The notes under the pieces were generated by a model. That model ran no database searches and had not been told where the DNA came from. It saw only the letters and a program-made list of their open reading frames with translations. Shown one piece after another: positions 35,701 through 61,922 of a stretch of DNA of 64,000 nucleotides. Numbering within the stretch: position 1 is the stretch's first letter; the number at the start of each line of letters is the position of its first letter. The position numbers and the translations under genes are program-made. The stretch is from Streptomyces galbus (GTDB lineage Bacteria; Actinomycetota; Actinomycetes; Streptomycetales; Streptomycetaceae): NCBI RefSeq assembly GCF_005280195.1, contig NZ_SZPR01000036.1:62001-126000 (forward strand), in the 5' to 3' direction.

Positions 35701-38700
35701 AGCGGCTGCCGCTGGGCGCCACCGGCAAGCTGGACAGGCGCGCCCTGCCGGAACCGGTGTGGTCCGCCGCCGTCACCGCGCAGGACACCCGCCCGCCGAG
35801 GACCGCGACCGAGCAGACCCTCGCCGCGATCTGGGCGCAGGTCCTCGGCGTGCCCGAAGTGGGCGCCACCGACAACTACTTCGCGCTCGGCGGGGACTCC
35901 ATCCTCGGCATCCAGATCGTCTCCGCGGCCCGCCGCGCCGGACTGTCCCTGACGCCCCGTCACCTGTTCGCCCACCAGACGATCGCCGAGCTCGCCGCCG
36001 CGGTGGACACCACACCGGCCGGCCCCGCTGCCGCCACGGCCGACCAGGGGCCGGTCGTCGGCGACGTCCCCCTCACCCCCGTACAGCACTGGCTGTTCGA
36101 CACCGTCACCGGTGACCCGGCGCACTTCACCCAGGCCGTCTCCTTCGAGGTGGCGCCCGACACCGACGAGGCGCTGCTGCGCGCCGCGCTCGCGGCGGTC
36201 CTGGAACAGCACGACGCGCTGCGCATGCGCTACGAGCCCTCGGGCGACGGCCGGTGGCGGCAGGTGGGCACCCCGCCCGGCGCCGCACCCCACCTGGAGG
36301 TGCACCGCGCCCCGCAGGAACCGGCCGACGTGGCCGCCGGGTTGTGCTCCGCGTTCGACCTGGCGGGCGGGCCCCTGCTGAAGGCCGCCCTGTGCCACCG
36401 GGACGGCGGCCGGCCGTCCGTCCTCCTGCTGGCCGCCCACCACCTCGTCGTCGACGCGGTGTCCTGGCGGGTGATCCTCGAGGACCTGGAGGCCGCCCAC
36501 CGGGCGCTGAGCGCCGGCGGGACCCCCGACCTGGGCGCGAAGACCACGTCGTTCCGCGACTGGGCGCGGCGCCTGGCCGCGCACACCGCCGACGGCGGCT
36601 TCGACGACGAGGTCGCCCACTGGGGCGCCCTGCACCCCACCGGCCTGCCGGCCGACTTGTCCGGCGCCAACACCGCCGTGGACGAGGAGACCGTGACCGT
36701 GGGCCTCGGTGCCGAGGAGACCCGGCGCCTGCTGAAGGAGGTGCCCGACGCCTACCGCACCCGCGTCAACGACGTCCTGCTGACCGCCCTCGGCCGGGTC
36801 CTCGCCCGCTGGACGCAACAGGACCGGGTGGTGGTCGCCCTGGAGGGCCACGGCCGCGAGGACCTCTTCGACGGCGTCGACCTCTCCCGCACCGTCGGCT
36901 GGTTCACCACCATGTTCCCCGTCGGCCTCGACGTGCCCCGCGACGCCGACCTCGGCACCGCGCTGAAGACCGTCAAGGAGAACCTGCGCGCCGTACCGCG
37001 CGGGGGAGTGGGCTACGGCGCGCTGCGCCACCTGCACCCGACGGCGGGAGCCGGCCTTCCCGCCCTCCCGCAGATCGCCTTCAACTACCTCGGCCGGCAG
37101 GACCGGAGCGCCGGCGGGGACGGCCTGCTGGGGGCGCCCCACGAGGGACTGACCGGCGGCATGGACCGCTCGGCGGAGCGGCCCCACCTCATCGACGTGC
37201 TCGGCCGCGTCACCGACCAGCGCCTCGAATTCACCTGGTCGTACTCCCGCGGGGTGCACCGGCCGGAAACCGTCGCCCGCCTCGCCGAGGAGACGGCGGA
37301 GGAACTGCGCCGGATCGTCGCGCACTGCGCCGAGCCCGGCGCGGGCGGCCGCACCCCGTCCGACTTCCCGCTGGCCCCCCTCGACCAGGCCGCCGTCGAC
37401 CGGCTCGTCGGCGACGGCCACGACGTGACGGACGTCTACCCGCTCACCCCCACCCAGACCGGCATGGTCGTGCACGGCATGGACGAGCCCGGCGAGGGCC
37501 TCTACGTCGAGCAGATCACCTTCGTCGCCGACGGCGTGCGCGACCCCGCGCTGCTCGCGGACGCCTGGCAGCACGTCGTGGACGCCACGCCCGTGCTGCG
37601 CACCGCCGTCGCCCTGACCGGGGTGCCGGTCCCGCTGCAGACCGTGCACCGCCACGTGCCCCTGCCCGTCACCCGCCTCGACTGGACCGGCCTCGACCCG
37701 GCGGAGCAGGAGGGGGCACTGCGCCGCCTGCTCGACGAGGACCGCGCCCGCGGCATCGACCTCGGCCGCCCCCCGCTGCTGCGCGTCACCCTGATCCGGC
37801 TCGGCCCGGACGAGGTGCGCGTGGTGTGGACCTTCCACCACGTCCTGCTGGACGGCTGGAGCGTCTTCCACGTGCTGTCGGACGTCCTCCAGGCGCACGC
37901 CGCGCTCGCCGCCGGGACCGAGCCCCGCCTCCCGGCCCGGCGGCCCTTCGCGGACTACGCCGCCTGGCTGGCCGGCCGCGACGGCGCCGCCGCCGAGGAG
38001 CACTGGAAGGCCGTCCTCGCCGGGTACGCCGCGCCGACCCCGCTGCCCTACGACCGCAGGCCCGCCCCGGGCGCCGCCGCCCGGTCGGGCACCTGGCTGT
38101 CGCAGCGGCTCGACGCGGCCGGCACCGCCCGGCTGACCGACTTCGCGCGCCGCCACCGGCTCACCCTCAACACCCTGGTCCAGGGCGCCTGGGCGCTGCT
38201 GCTGGCGCGCTCCGGCGGCGGGCGGGACGTGTGCTTCGGCACCACGGTCTCCGGCCGTCCCGCCGACCTGGCGGGCGCGGACACCATCACCGGCCTGTTC
38301 ATCACCACGCTGCCCGCGCGGGTCACCGTGGACGAGTCCACCGCGTGCCCCGCCTGGCTGCGGGAGCTGCAGGCCGCCCGCGCCGAGGACCGGCGCTTCG
38401 ACCACGTCCCGCTGACGGACCTCCACCAGTGGAGCGACGTGCCCGCCGGAACGCCCCTGTTCGACAGCCTGCTGGTGTTCGAGAACTACCCGGTCGGCGA
38501 CGCCACCGCCGGCGCGCACGGCGTGCGCGTGCACGGCCTGGACGCCCGCGAGGCGACCAACTACCCGCTCACCGTGGTGATCTCGCCCGGTGACGAGCTG
38601 ACCGTGGAACTCGGCCACGACCCGCGGTACTTCGACGAGGCCACCGCCGAGGCCCTGGCCGCCCGGCTGATGCACACCCTGACCGCCCTGGCGGCCTCCG

Positions 38701-40571
38701 GCGACGAGGAGCCGCTGCGGACGGTGGACGTGCTGCCGCCGGCCGAACGCCACCGGCTGCTGCACGCGCCCGCCCGCCCGCAGCAGGCGCCGCCGCCCCC
38801 CGTGACGCTGCCCGAGCTGATCGAGGCCGCCGTCGACCGGTGGCCCGGCGAACCCGCCCTGGACACCGGGGAGTCCACGCTCACCTTCGCGCAGGCGGAG
38901 GCCCGCGCCAACCGGCTGGCGCACCGGCTCATCGCCCGCGGGGCGGGCCCCGGCGACATCGTCGCGCTGGTCCTGCCGCGCTCGGCCGACATGGTCCTCG
39001 CCCAGCTCGCCGTGGCCAAGGCGGGCGCCGCGTTCCTGCCGGTGGACCCCGGCTACCCCGCCGAGCGGGTCGCGCTGATGCTGCGCGACGCGCGGCCCGC
39101 CGTCACCCTGACCGCCGAGGAGGTCGCCGACCTGCTCGCCGCGCCGCCCGACGGCACGCCGGACCACCGCCCCGCCGACCCCGACCGCGTCCGCCCGCTG
39201 CACCTCGACGACCCGGCCTACGTCATCTACACCTCCGGCTCCACCGGCACCCCCAAGGGTGTCGTCGTCACCCACCGGGGCCTCGCCCCGTTCGCCGCCG
39301 CCGAGGCCGCGCACTACCAGGTCGGCGCCGGGGACCGCGTGCTGGCGTTCGCCACGCCCAGCTTCGACGCCTCCGTGCTGGAGCTGTGCATGTCCCTGCC
39401 GCACGGCGCGGCCCTCGTCGTCCCGCCGCCCGGACCGCTGCTCGGCGACGAACTGGCCGGCGTCCTGCGCGACGCGCGCATCACGCACACCCTGCTGCCG
39501 CCCGCCGCGCTCGCCACCCTCCCGCCGGACACCCCCGGCACCCTGCCCGACCTGCACACCCTGATCGTCGGCGCCGACGCCTGCCGGGCCGAGCTGGTCG
39601 CCCGCTGGGCACCCCACCACCGGATGATCAACTCCTACGGGCCCACCGAGGCCACCGTCGTCGCCACCTGGTCCGACCCGCTCGCACCGGACGGCGAGGC
39701 ACCGCCCGTCGGCCGCGCCCTGCCCGCCACCGCCGCGTACGTCCTCGACGCCGGCCTGCGCCCCGTCCCCGACGGAGTGCCCGGCGAACTGTGGCTCGCC
39801 GGACCGGCCCTGGCCCGCGGCTACCTGCACCGCCCCGGCCTGACGGCGACGCGCTTCACCGCCGACCCGTTCGGACCGCCCGGCGCCCGCATGTACCGCA
39901 CCGGCGACCTGGTCCGCCGCGACGCCCGCGGCGAACTGCACTACCTGGGCCGCACCGACCACCAGCTCAAACTGCGCGGCCACCGCATCGAGGCCGGCGA
40001 GGTGGAGGCCACCCTGGTGCGCCACCCGGCCGTCCTGGACGCCGTGGTGAGCGTGCGGGAGGACGAGCCGGGGCTGCCGCGCCTGGTCGCCCACGTGCTC
40101 GTCGCCCCCGGCGCCGAACCGCCCGCCGGCGCCGACCTGCGGGCCCTGGCCGCCCGCACCCTGCCCGGCCCCATGGTGCCCTCGGCGTTCGTGCCGATGG
40201 ACCGCTTCCCGCTCACGGAGAACGGCAAGACCGACCGGTCCGCACTGCCCGCCCCCGCCCCGCAGACGCGGCAGCCCGACGCCGCGTACGTACCGCCCCG
40301 CACCCCCACCGAGGAGGCCGTCGCCGCCCTGTGGGAGGAGGCCCTGGAGACCTCCGTGGGCGCCGAGGACGACTTCTTCGCCCTGGGCGGCGACTCCCTG
40401 CGCGCCCTGCTCATCGCCTCCCGCGCCAACGACACCTTCGGCGTGCACCTCACGCCCCGCGACGTCCTGGTGGGCCGCACCGTCGCCGCCCTGGCGGACC
40501 TGGTGGAGGAACAGGTGCTGAGCGAACTCGAAGACGCCGCACGCGGCGACAGCGACCACGAAGAACGGTGA
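21888..40571 (+). CDS. Non-ribosomal peptide synthetase, modules 1-5 (6227 aa)
   Basis: An uninterrupted NRPS with domain order A-T / C-A-T-E / C-A-T-E / C-A-T-E / C-A-T. It loads and joins residues 1-5 on phosphopantetheine arms. Carrier serines are S561, S1645, S3153, S4671 and S6170 (all in GGDS). The N-terminus goes straight into an adenylation domain, with no starter condensation, CoA-ligase or formyl domain, so the peptide should have a free amino terminus. The first C is of the L-L type (HHIVTDGWS); those after E domains have the D-L type pattern (LTPxQxGM and xHxxLDGWS). The ATG at 21888 was chosen over 21816 since GAAGGA precedes it and A1 follows. It ends after T5 in an acidic tail (LSELEDAARGDSDHEER) that may dock onto NRPS2, whose gene starts 13 bp later. 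Residues 2, 3 and 4 are predicted to be D. Confidence 0.97.
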   Translation: MTDLHAQRPATPPSAGSVPPAPAHAAARHVPLGELFTRQVTRDPDAPAVTDGRRTWSYGELAHKAGRLAAHLAAHGARPERTVALVLPRSIELIAAELAVALAGAAFLPVDPDYPAERRELMLADAAPAVVLDDLARVRALLDGEGGEPDPADADPGPDVSGVRPDHAAYVIFTSGSTGTPKGVTVTHRGIAGFAAAAAERYAVGPGDRVLQFSSPSFDASVLELFISVLSGAALVVPPHGPWLGDELAAVLAEHRITHTLIPPAALATLPDPAELGGLPSLRTLIVGAEACPAALVDRWAPGRRMINSYGPTEATIVATWTGPLAAGTGTPTIGGPLPGTEAHVLDAALRPVPAGAEGELYVGGDGLARGYLNRPGLTAARFVAHPAGPPGARLYRTGDRVRRRDDGELEFLGRADRQVKVRGFRIEPGEIEAALTRDPQVREAVVVVRDQEPGRGRLIGYVTPADAARGPEPARLRAALAAALPVHMVPSAIVVLDALPLTPQNKIDLRALPAPGTAPAERHVAPRTDGERTLAAIWADVLGVDTVGIDDDFFDLGGDSILAARVLTRIREASGARLTLRDVFTARTVGALAPLTAEPSAAPPEPIPAAPRSAPVPLSSAQRRLWFLDDLTDGGTEYNTGVALRLRGPLDAPALERALHRLAARHDSLRTTFATVDGQGVQLVAPEPDLPLRTADVGHVPADRRDSAVERLLTEELRRPHDLTTGPLTRALLVRRAAEDHVLLLAQHHIVTDGWSVGVLTRDLAALYRAEAAGDPDGLPEPGVQYPDFALWERRRHTADAHADDLAYWRRHLAGLQQLDLPTDRPRPAVRTTAGAAHRQDVPRHLVDRLRQLAAGRDTTVFTVFAAAAAVLFARYSGQRDVAFGTVTNGRDRRELEDVTGFFANTVVLRGEVDDAATVDRFVQSMRATVLDAFAHDGVPFDRVVEELAPPRDPSRTPLVQALVVQQAAPARPPVAAGLRIEDHPLPRPAARFDLVLEFAPRADGGHELTVEYNTDLFDAATVARMARQLRHLLEGMADGPQRTLADLPLLTDDERRVLLDSWNPPAAAADPAADTTLPALFEEQVTRTPGRTAVTCGDARLDYAGLNRRANRLARLLAARGAGPESLVALCLPRTAGLLPVLWAVLKSGAGYLPVDPAYPAERIRFMLTDAAPALVLATRETAHALPEDCEPLLLEDVAPFLTEAAADATDLAGADTDLTDTDLTDADLTDADLTDADRTAPLHPSHPAYVIYTSGSTGRPKGVVVTHRSVAALAAWARDTFGARGFAHVVASTSLNFDVSVFELLCPLLAGGSVEVVADLTALADLPAPADGSGPYRAGLLSGVPSALSRVFGGAGALAVDTVVLAGEALPARTVRDIHDAMPAAEVANIYGPTEATVYATAWFSGGTVPDQAPPIGRPVARTRAYVLDHLLRPQPPGVTGELYLGGGGLARGYLHRPGLTAARFVADPFGVPGQRMYRTGDLVRWSSDGQLEYLGRVDQQVKVRGFRIELGEVEEALRGCAGVAEAAATVRDGDGHRRLAGYVVPAPGATVEPEAVRRALGRTLPDYMVPSAVVVLPALPLNPNGKLDRARLPDPAPAERTARHVAPRTATERTLAAIWAGVLQVERVGADDNFFALGGDSILSIQVVAQARQAGLTISSRDLYQHQTLAALARRADEAGSRRRTAPAAPVEATGAAPLTPIQHWLFDSAAERAGHFAQTLSLDLPADVDESALQAALDDVVAHHDALRSRFLADGSGVRWLIDGPAAHCRLVRHTGPDTDTPHLGRYDLDHGPLLRAVLHDRGDGRPPVLHLSVHHLVVDGVSWRLLLEDLEHAYRARREGRDGAAALPRKSSPLRQWAERLAAHTAAGGFAAEKAYWSRQTEGVPAALPTDREGTNTYASQRSVTVRIGAEDTDLLLRTLPETYRTRANDVLLAALGRVLCGWSGHERVLVDVEGHGREDLFADVDTSRTVGWFTTRHPVALAVPPEDDWDGVLKQVKEHLRAVPRHGIGHGALTLPGRDGAPLPATSAQISFNYLGRFGLSGTSGEGLFRGLARPLELDADPASTRPHPLEVVGRLDGDSLEFTWFYSDRLHREETVADLAERYAGALAGLARHAARPGAAGRTPSDFPLARLDQSHVDRIAGEDPAGLEDVHPLTPTQAGMLFHRLSQADRGVYFQQLTFVLDGVPDPAVLADAWQRVTDRTPVLRARVVWEDVPEPLLAVQRRAAVPVESADWRGLTAAEQDERLRDLLDRDRARGVDLTRAPLQRLVLARVSDAAVRVVWSFDHLILDGWSLFQVLSDVFACHSGLSGTAPLVLPERRPFRDYVAWLREHTEAAEGERHWRARLNGLAETTALPFDREPRESHRAESTAAVRVTLPETVTKSLLDVARTAGLTVNTLVQGAWAVLMSRQAGRDEVVFGTTVSGRPPELPGADAITGLFIATLPTRVRVPRDEPLLTWLARLQQEQSEDRRHDHVPLHRMTAYTDLPERAALFDSIVVFENYPVDDDLAAAHGLRLTGLEGIETTNYPLSLVAYPGTELALRLGYDPDLFDAATVERMAEYLTVLLEGFAAAPRSVPARLSLLTDARREQVLHAWNDTATDAPVTTTADLFAAQVDRTPDAVALLAGDERLTYRDLDTRARALAGRLAALGVRPEVAVGVLMDRSTALVVTQLALARLGGVYVPLDGRAPGDRLRTMLTEAGAELLLTDAEWHATAADLLPEGHVLRPDLDTDGPTADLATVPRVHPDNVQYLMFTSGSTGNPKGVAARQRDVAALALDRSFASHDRVLVHSPHAFDASTYELWVPLLRGGTAVLAPPGELDAAAVRHAITEQGVSSVFLTIGLFRLFAQEDPACLRGAREVWTGGEAVPGAAVRRVLDACPDLTVVDVYGPTETTTFATRRPFRAGDTLPAALPIGRPLDDTRAYVLDGALQPQPPGVPGELYLAGAGLARGYIGRPGATAARYLADPYGPPGARMYRTGDIVRWSADGDLHFVGRADDQIKIRGFRVEPAEIEARLTAHPAVAEAVVSVSRHEGRKRLVAHLVPAPGATVPQTAELRAHVAAELPDYMVPAAFVPLAELPLTTNGKVDRRRLPAPEWSAAADSAYRAPRTEAEQVLAGIWAELLGVERVGLDDHFFMLGGDSIVSIQVVSRARTAGLALTPRDLFRHPTLAALAAASTGAVATVAGTGTVAGEVPLTPIQHWFLDAEPPRPEYFNQSVVVETGEDVDPGALQAALAALWTHHDALRARFARAADGTWGQEYTAADADVPELLRTHDLSGRDADAAAAAEARLTHEAHTGFRLDTGPLIAARLFTGGGRPPRLLLTAHHLIVDGVSWRVLLEDLETAYRQARSGEPVRLPQRTTSVREWVRRLTARTGEADLAAQRAHWADVSRHCAAPLPVDLDGGNTAADLRAVTVRLDRQRTEDLLRKVPGVYRTRVDDVLLTALGRVLADWTGRSTVAVGLEGHGREDQHFDDLDLSRTVGWFTSLFPVALRLPDGDWGAALKAVKEQLRAVPDRGIGYGALRHLAGDERLAGAPLPGISFNYLGRFDWSAAGAELVRAVPGGLDGAEDPGAPRPHLLDVVARVEDDELEITWHYSGGRHREETVASLAGGMLRSLEEIVAHCAAPRAGGRTPSDFPLARLDQAAVDRVVGDGRGVEDVYPLTPMQAGMLFHSLMDPQGRTYVNQVQVVLHGVTDPHALAGAWQDTADANAILRTRLVWQETAEPLQVVEKRAAVPVTHHDWTGRTPEWCARETEALLAADREAGIDLGAAPLMRLALIRLAPDRVRMVWTFHHVLLDGWSAAQVFDEVCERYAARTAGRRPQVPDRARFARYLEWLAGQDTARAEQHWRDTLAGFAVPTELPRDRRSADTHGASSSGTVRVALGKEVSARLRDTAQRAGLTVNTVLQGAWGLLLHHYGGGDDVVFGTTVSGRPAELPGVTSMVGLFINTLPTRLRVDRRRPLLEWLRDLQAAQSESRRHDFVSLAQLQSWSEVPGGTGLFDSIVVFENYPFDAGALARHGLAVEQERDVEPTSYALSVVVAPGDDVTVSLDYDPVAFDAATVEGIGASLRTLLAQFAAGADRSLADLTVLEPADGRRLLDRLAGPGARLPRRTLPDAFADQVARTPDAPAVLHGTDELTYRQLDERANRLARLLIEAGAGPERFVALALPRTADLIVALLAVLKSGAAYLPVDPGYPAERIAFLFEDVRPDAVITSAETSARLPQGPCTRIALDDPDWAARLAAASAAPVGDGERHGRLLPDHPAYVIHTSGSTGRPKGVVVAHASVVALTDWAAAEFSGRGLAHVVASTSLNFDVSVFEIFSPLLAGGRVEVVRDLLALAERTEPWRAGLLSAVPSALGRLLAEDTVHVGADTVVLAGEALPARAVRQVRAAVPGCRVMNIYGPTEATVYATAFTCDPADPDRVPPIGRPVGGARAYVLDTRMRPVPVGAPGELYLAGTGVARGYLNRPGLTAGRFLADPFGPPGSRMYRTGDLVRWSADGDLLYLGRSDDQVKVRGFRIELGELEAALARHPQVAAAAARVVEHDGHKRLVGYAVPRAGDLPAPAELRAFLARTLPDHLVPAAVVPLERLPLGATGKLDRRALPEPVWSAAVTAQDTRPPRTATEQTLAAIWAQVLGVPEVGATDNYFALGGDSILGIQIVSAARRAGLSLTPRHLFAHQTIAELAAAVDTTPAGPAAATADQGPVVGDVPLTPVQHWLFDTVTGDPAHFTQAVSFEVAPDTDEALLRAALAAVLEQHDALRMRYEPSGDGRWRQVGTPPGAAPHLEVHRAPQEPADVAAGLCSAFDLAGGPLLKAALCHRDGGRPSVLLLAAHHLVVDAVSWRVILEDLEAAHRALSAGGTPDLGAKTTSFRDWARRLAAHTADGGFDDEVAHWGALHPTGLPADLSGANTAVDEETVTVGLGAEETRRLLKEVPDAYRTRVNDVLLTALGRVLARWTQQDRVVVALEGHGREDLFDGVDLSRTVGWFTTMFPVGLDVPRDADLGTALKTVKENLRAVPRGGVGYGALRHLHPTAGAGLPALPQIAFNYLGRQDRSAGGDGLLGAPHEGLTGGMDRSAERPHLIDVLGRVTDQRLEFTWSYSRGVHRPETVARLAEETAEELRRIVAHCAEPGAGGRTPSDFPLAPLDQAAVDRLVGDGHDVTDVYPLTPTQTGMVVHGMDEPGEGLYVEQITFVADGVRDPALLADAWQHVVDATPVLRTAVALTGVPVPLQTVHRHVPLPVTRLDWTGLDPAEQEGALRRLLDEDRARGIDLGRPPLLRVTLIRLGPDEVRVVWTFHHVLLDGWSVFHVLSDVLQAHAALAAGTEPRLPARRPFADYAAWLAGRDGAAAEEHWKAVLAGYAAPTPLPYDRRPAPGAAARSGTWLSQRLDAAGTARLTDFARRHRLTLNTLVQGAWALLLARSGGGRDVCFGTTVSGRPADLAGADTITGLFITTLPARVTVDESTACPAWLRELQAARAEDRRFDHVPLTDLHQWSDVPAGTPLFDSLLVFENYPVGDATAGAHGVRVHGLDAREATNYPLTVVISPGDELTVELGHDPRYFDEATAEALAARLMHTLTALAASGDEEPLRTVDVLPPAERHRLLHAPARPQQAPPPPVTLPELIEAAVDRWPGEPALDTGESTLTFAQAEARANRLAHRLIARGAGPGDIVALVLPRSADMVLAQLAVAKAGAAFLPVDPGYPAERVALMLRDARPAVTLTAEEVADLLAAPPDGTPDHRPADPDRVRPLHLDDPAYVIYTSGSTGTPKGVVVTHRGLAPFAAAEAAHYQVGAGDRVLAFATPSFDASVLELCMSLPHGAALVVPPPGPLLGDELAGVLRDARITHTLLPPAALATLPPDTPGTLPDLHTLIVGADACRAELVARWAPHHRMINSYGPTEATVVATWSDPLAPDGEAPPVGRALPATAAYVLDAGLRPVPDGVPGELWLAGPALARGYLHRPGLTATRFTADPFGPPGARMYRTGDLVRRDARGELHYLGRTDHQLKLRGHRIEAGEVEATLVRHPAVLDAVVSVREDEPGLPRLVAHVLVAPGAEPPAGADLRALAARTLPGPMVPSAFVPMDRFPLTENGKTDRSALPAPAPQTRQPDAAYVPPRTPTEEAVAALWEEALETSVGAEDDFFALGGDSLRALLIASRANDTFGVHLTPRDVLVGRTVAALADLVEEQVLSELEDAARGDSDHEER
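23731..28350 (+). other. NRPS module 2: C2-A2-T2-E2
   Basis: C2 is L-L type (HHIVTDG at about 24132). The A2 pocket reads D-V-F-S-V-A-I-V-Y-K, the same as A4; the code resembles small-residue (Ala-like) actinobacterial domains, moderate to low confidence. A2 contains the TDLTD/ADLTD repeat. E2 has HHLVVDGVSW, EGHGRE and FNYLG, so it should be active and give D-2. Confidence 0.8.
25541..25615 (+). repeat. Five 15-bp tandem repeats inside A2
   Basis: The unit CACCGACCTCACGGA (25541-25555) is repeated exactly once, then as CGCCGACCTCACCGA twice, then as a partial, diverged copy. It encodes TDLTD-TDLTD-ADLTD-ADLTD-ADRT in the loop just before the A3 core motif (YVIYTSGSTG). No other A domain of the cluster has it. 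It keeps frame, so copy-number change would not break the gene. Confidence 0.85.
28351..32890 (+). other. NRPS module 3: C3-A3-T3-E3
   Basis: C3 follows E2 and is D-L type; its active-site motif reads DHLILDG, with Asp2293 in place of the first His and the second, catalytic His kept. The A3 pocket reads D-A-Y-F-W-G-V-T-F-K, close to valine/isoleucine codes. E3 has HHLIVDGVSW and EGHGRE, but RVDDVLL (Asp3451) where the other five E domains have NDVLL. Residue 3 is predicted D unless E3 is weakened. Confidence 0.8.
32891..37420 (+). other. NRPS module 4: C4-A4-T4-E4
   Basis: C4 is D-L type (HHVLLDG at about 33306). The A4 pocket D-V-F-S-V-A-I-V-Y-K is identical to A2. T4 carries S4671. E4 has HHLVVDAVSW (Ala for Gly, also in E10), EGHGRE and FNYLG. 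Residue 4 is predicted D. Confidence 0.8.
37421..40571 (+). other. NRPS module 5: C5-A5-T5
   Basis: C5 is D-L type (HHVLLDG at about 37836). The A5 pocket D-A-L-L-I-G-S-V-V-K is identical to A10 and differs from A1 at one position; bulky hydrophobic/aromatic substrate. T5 reads GGDSLRALL, unlike the GGDSIxSIQ carriers that precede E domains, in line with the absence of E5. Residue 5 is L. Confidence 0.8.
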
Positions 40572-40584
40572 GGACCGGACGACC

Positions 40585-60519
<19,935 letters not shown>

Positions 60520-60623
60520 CCCCCCGCCCCGTGGGCCGCGCCCCACCACCGCACCGCACCACCGGCCCGTGACCCACCGCAAACGCCCCACCCGCCACGA
60601 CCCAGAGAGCGAGACCGACAGAC

Positions 60624-60827
60624 ATGGACGAGAACACCCGCTACCAGGTGCTGCGCAACGACGAGGACCAGTACTCGCTGTGGCCCGCCGACATCGAGGT
60701 GCCCGCCGGCTGGCAGCCCGTCGGCAAGGAGGGCACCGAGGCCGAGTGCTCCGCCTACGTCGACGAGGTCTGGACCGACATGCGCCCGCGCAGCCTGCGG
60801 GAGCGCATGGAGAACGCCGAAGCCTGA
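60624..60827 (+). CDS. MbtH-like protein
   Basis: A 67-aa protein with the full MbtH pattern: YQVLRNDEDQYSLWP, then VPAGWQPVG, then CSAYVDEVWTDMRP. MbtH-like proteins bind adenylation domains and are needed for their solubility or activity. It sits 104 bp after NRPS2 and presumably serves one or more of its ten A domains. It has the conserved Ser and Trp residues that contact the A domain. A strong hairpin begins 13 bp after its stop. Confidence 0.97.
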   Translation: MDENTRYQVLRNDEDQYSLWPADIEVPAGWQPVGKEGTEAECSAYVDEVWTDMRPRSLRERMENAEA

Positions 60828-60840
60828 CGCACCCGGCGGG

Positions 60841-60882
60841 ACCGGGCCGGGGCGCACCCAGCACGACGCGCCCCGGCCCGGT
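60841..60882 (+). terminator. Perfect 15-bp hairpin after the MbtH-like gene
   Basis: ACCGGGCCGGGGCGC (60841-60855) and GCGCCCCGGCCCGGT (60868-60882) pair at all 15 positions around a 12-base loop. There is no T run. It lies between the MbtH-like and GNAT genes and is the likeliest end of the NRPS transcript, or an attenuator before the GNAT gene. Confidence 0.7.
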
Positions 60883-60917
60883 GCCGCCCGTCTGCCCGCA
60901 CTGCCCGAGGAGCCCGC

Positions 60918-61430
60918 ATGACACCGGTCCTGCACACCGAACGACTCACCTTCCGCCCCTACCGACCCGAGGACGAGGACCACTTCGTGGAGCTCCTGCG
61001 CGACGAGGAGGTCTGCCGCTGGATGGGCCAGGACCGCGTGCCCGAGGCGGACATCCGCACCCTGTTCCGCGCCATCCTCGACGACGTCTACCCCCAGCAG
61101 TTGTTCGACGTGTGGGGACTCTGGCAGGACGAGCAGTTCGTCGGGCACGCGGAGGTCAAGAAGACCGGCAACGTCGACGGACACGAACTGGTCGCCGCCC
61201 TCGCACCGCCCTACTGGGGCCGGGGTCTGGGCACCGAGGTGGTCCGCGGCCTGCTGCGCCACGCCGCCGACAACCTCGGCCTGAAGGAGGCCTACGGCAT
61301 GGTCGGCGCCGACAACGCCGCCAGCCTGGCCATGTGCCGCCGCCTGGGCTTCCGCCACGTGCGCGACGTGGTCGACGACGACGGCAAGGTGACCAAGCTG
61401 ATGGTGATCCCGACGACGGAACCGGGCTGA
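60918..61430 (+). CDS. GNAT-family N-acetyltransferase
   Basis: The 170-aa protein has the GNAT acetyl-CoA loop YWGRGLGTEVVRGLL and the C-terminal N-A-x-S-L-A-M-x-x-R-L-G-F segment of RimJ/RimL-like enzymes (TERLTFRPYRPEDED at the start). These transfer an acetyl group from acetyl-CoA to an amine. GAGGAG precedes the ATG at 60918. It follows the MbtH-like gene in the same direction, so it may acetylate the basic residue predicted at position 6 (or the N-terminus of a shunt product) as tailoring or self-protection; alternatively it is an unrelated neighbour separated by the hairpin. Confidence 0.9.
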   Translation: MTPVLHTERLTFRPYRPEDEDHFVELLRDEEVCRWMGQDRVPEADIRTLFRAILDDVYPQQLFDVWGLWQDEQFVGHAEVKKTGNVDGHELVAALAPPYWGRGLGTEVVRGLLRHAADNLGLKEAYGMVGADNAASLAMCRRLGFRHVRDVVDDDGKVTKLMVIPTTEPG

Positions 61431-61510
61431 CCCGCCGGTGGTCGGTCGGGGGTGACCGCGGGCCGCGTCGGCCGCAGGGGGAGAGGACCGTCCACCCGGT
61501 GAGGACCCGG

Positions 61511-61922
61511 TCAGGAGAAGTCCGCCGCCGTCATCCCGTCGGAGTGCCCGGCCGGCCACTCCACCAGCTCGATCCGGTACCCGTCCGGGTCCGTCAGCCA
61601 CGAGGTCCGCGGGCCCGCGGCGCCGCCCGGATACTGGACGGGCCCCGGATCCAGACCGGCCTCGGCCAGCGCCTCCAGGGTGCCGGCCAGGCCGTCCACC
61701 TGGATCGCGAGGTGGTCGACCCCGCTGCCCACGTCCACCCGTCCGTCGGCGGGCCGATGGACCAGCTCCAGCGAAGCCGCGGTCTCCTCGGGGAACTTCA
61801 GGACCACGAGGCGGCTCCCGTCACCGGTCTCCACCCGGCCCAGCACGCCGTACCCGAGCGGTCCAGAACCGCAGCGAGCGCTCCAGATCGGTGACGCGGT
61901 ACGAGACGAAGAGCGTCCTCAC
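61511..61922 (-). pseudogene. VOC (glyoxalase/bleomycin-resistance fold) gene with a frameshift
   Basis: The GTG at 61922 overlaps the stop of the upstream reductase gene (GTGA). The first frame reads RTLFVSYRVTDLERSLRFWT and is then lost near 61854-61860; the expected continuation YGVLGRVETGDGSRLVVLKFP, DHLAIQVDGL and TDPDGYRIELVEWP runs in another frame to 61511. The whole has the two beta-alpha-beta units of VOC proteins, with the His and Glu metal-type residues. The total length is 412 nt, so either two bases were lost or one gained. It may be a real pseudogene or a sequencing error. Confidence 0.75.
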
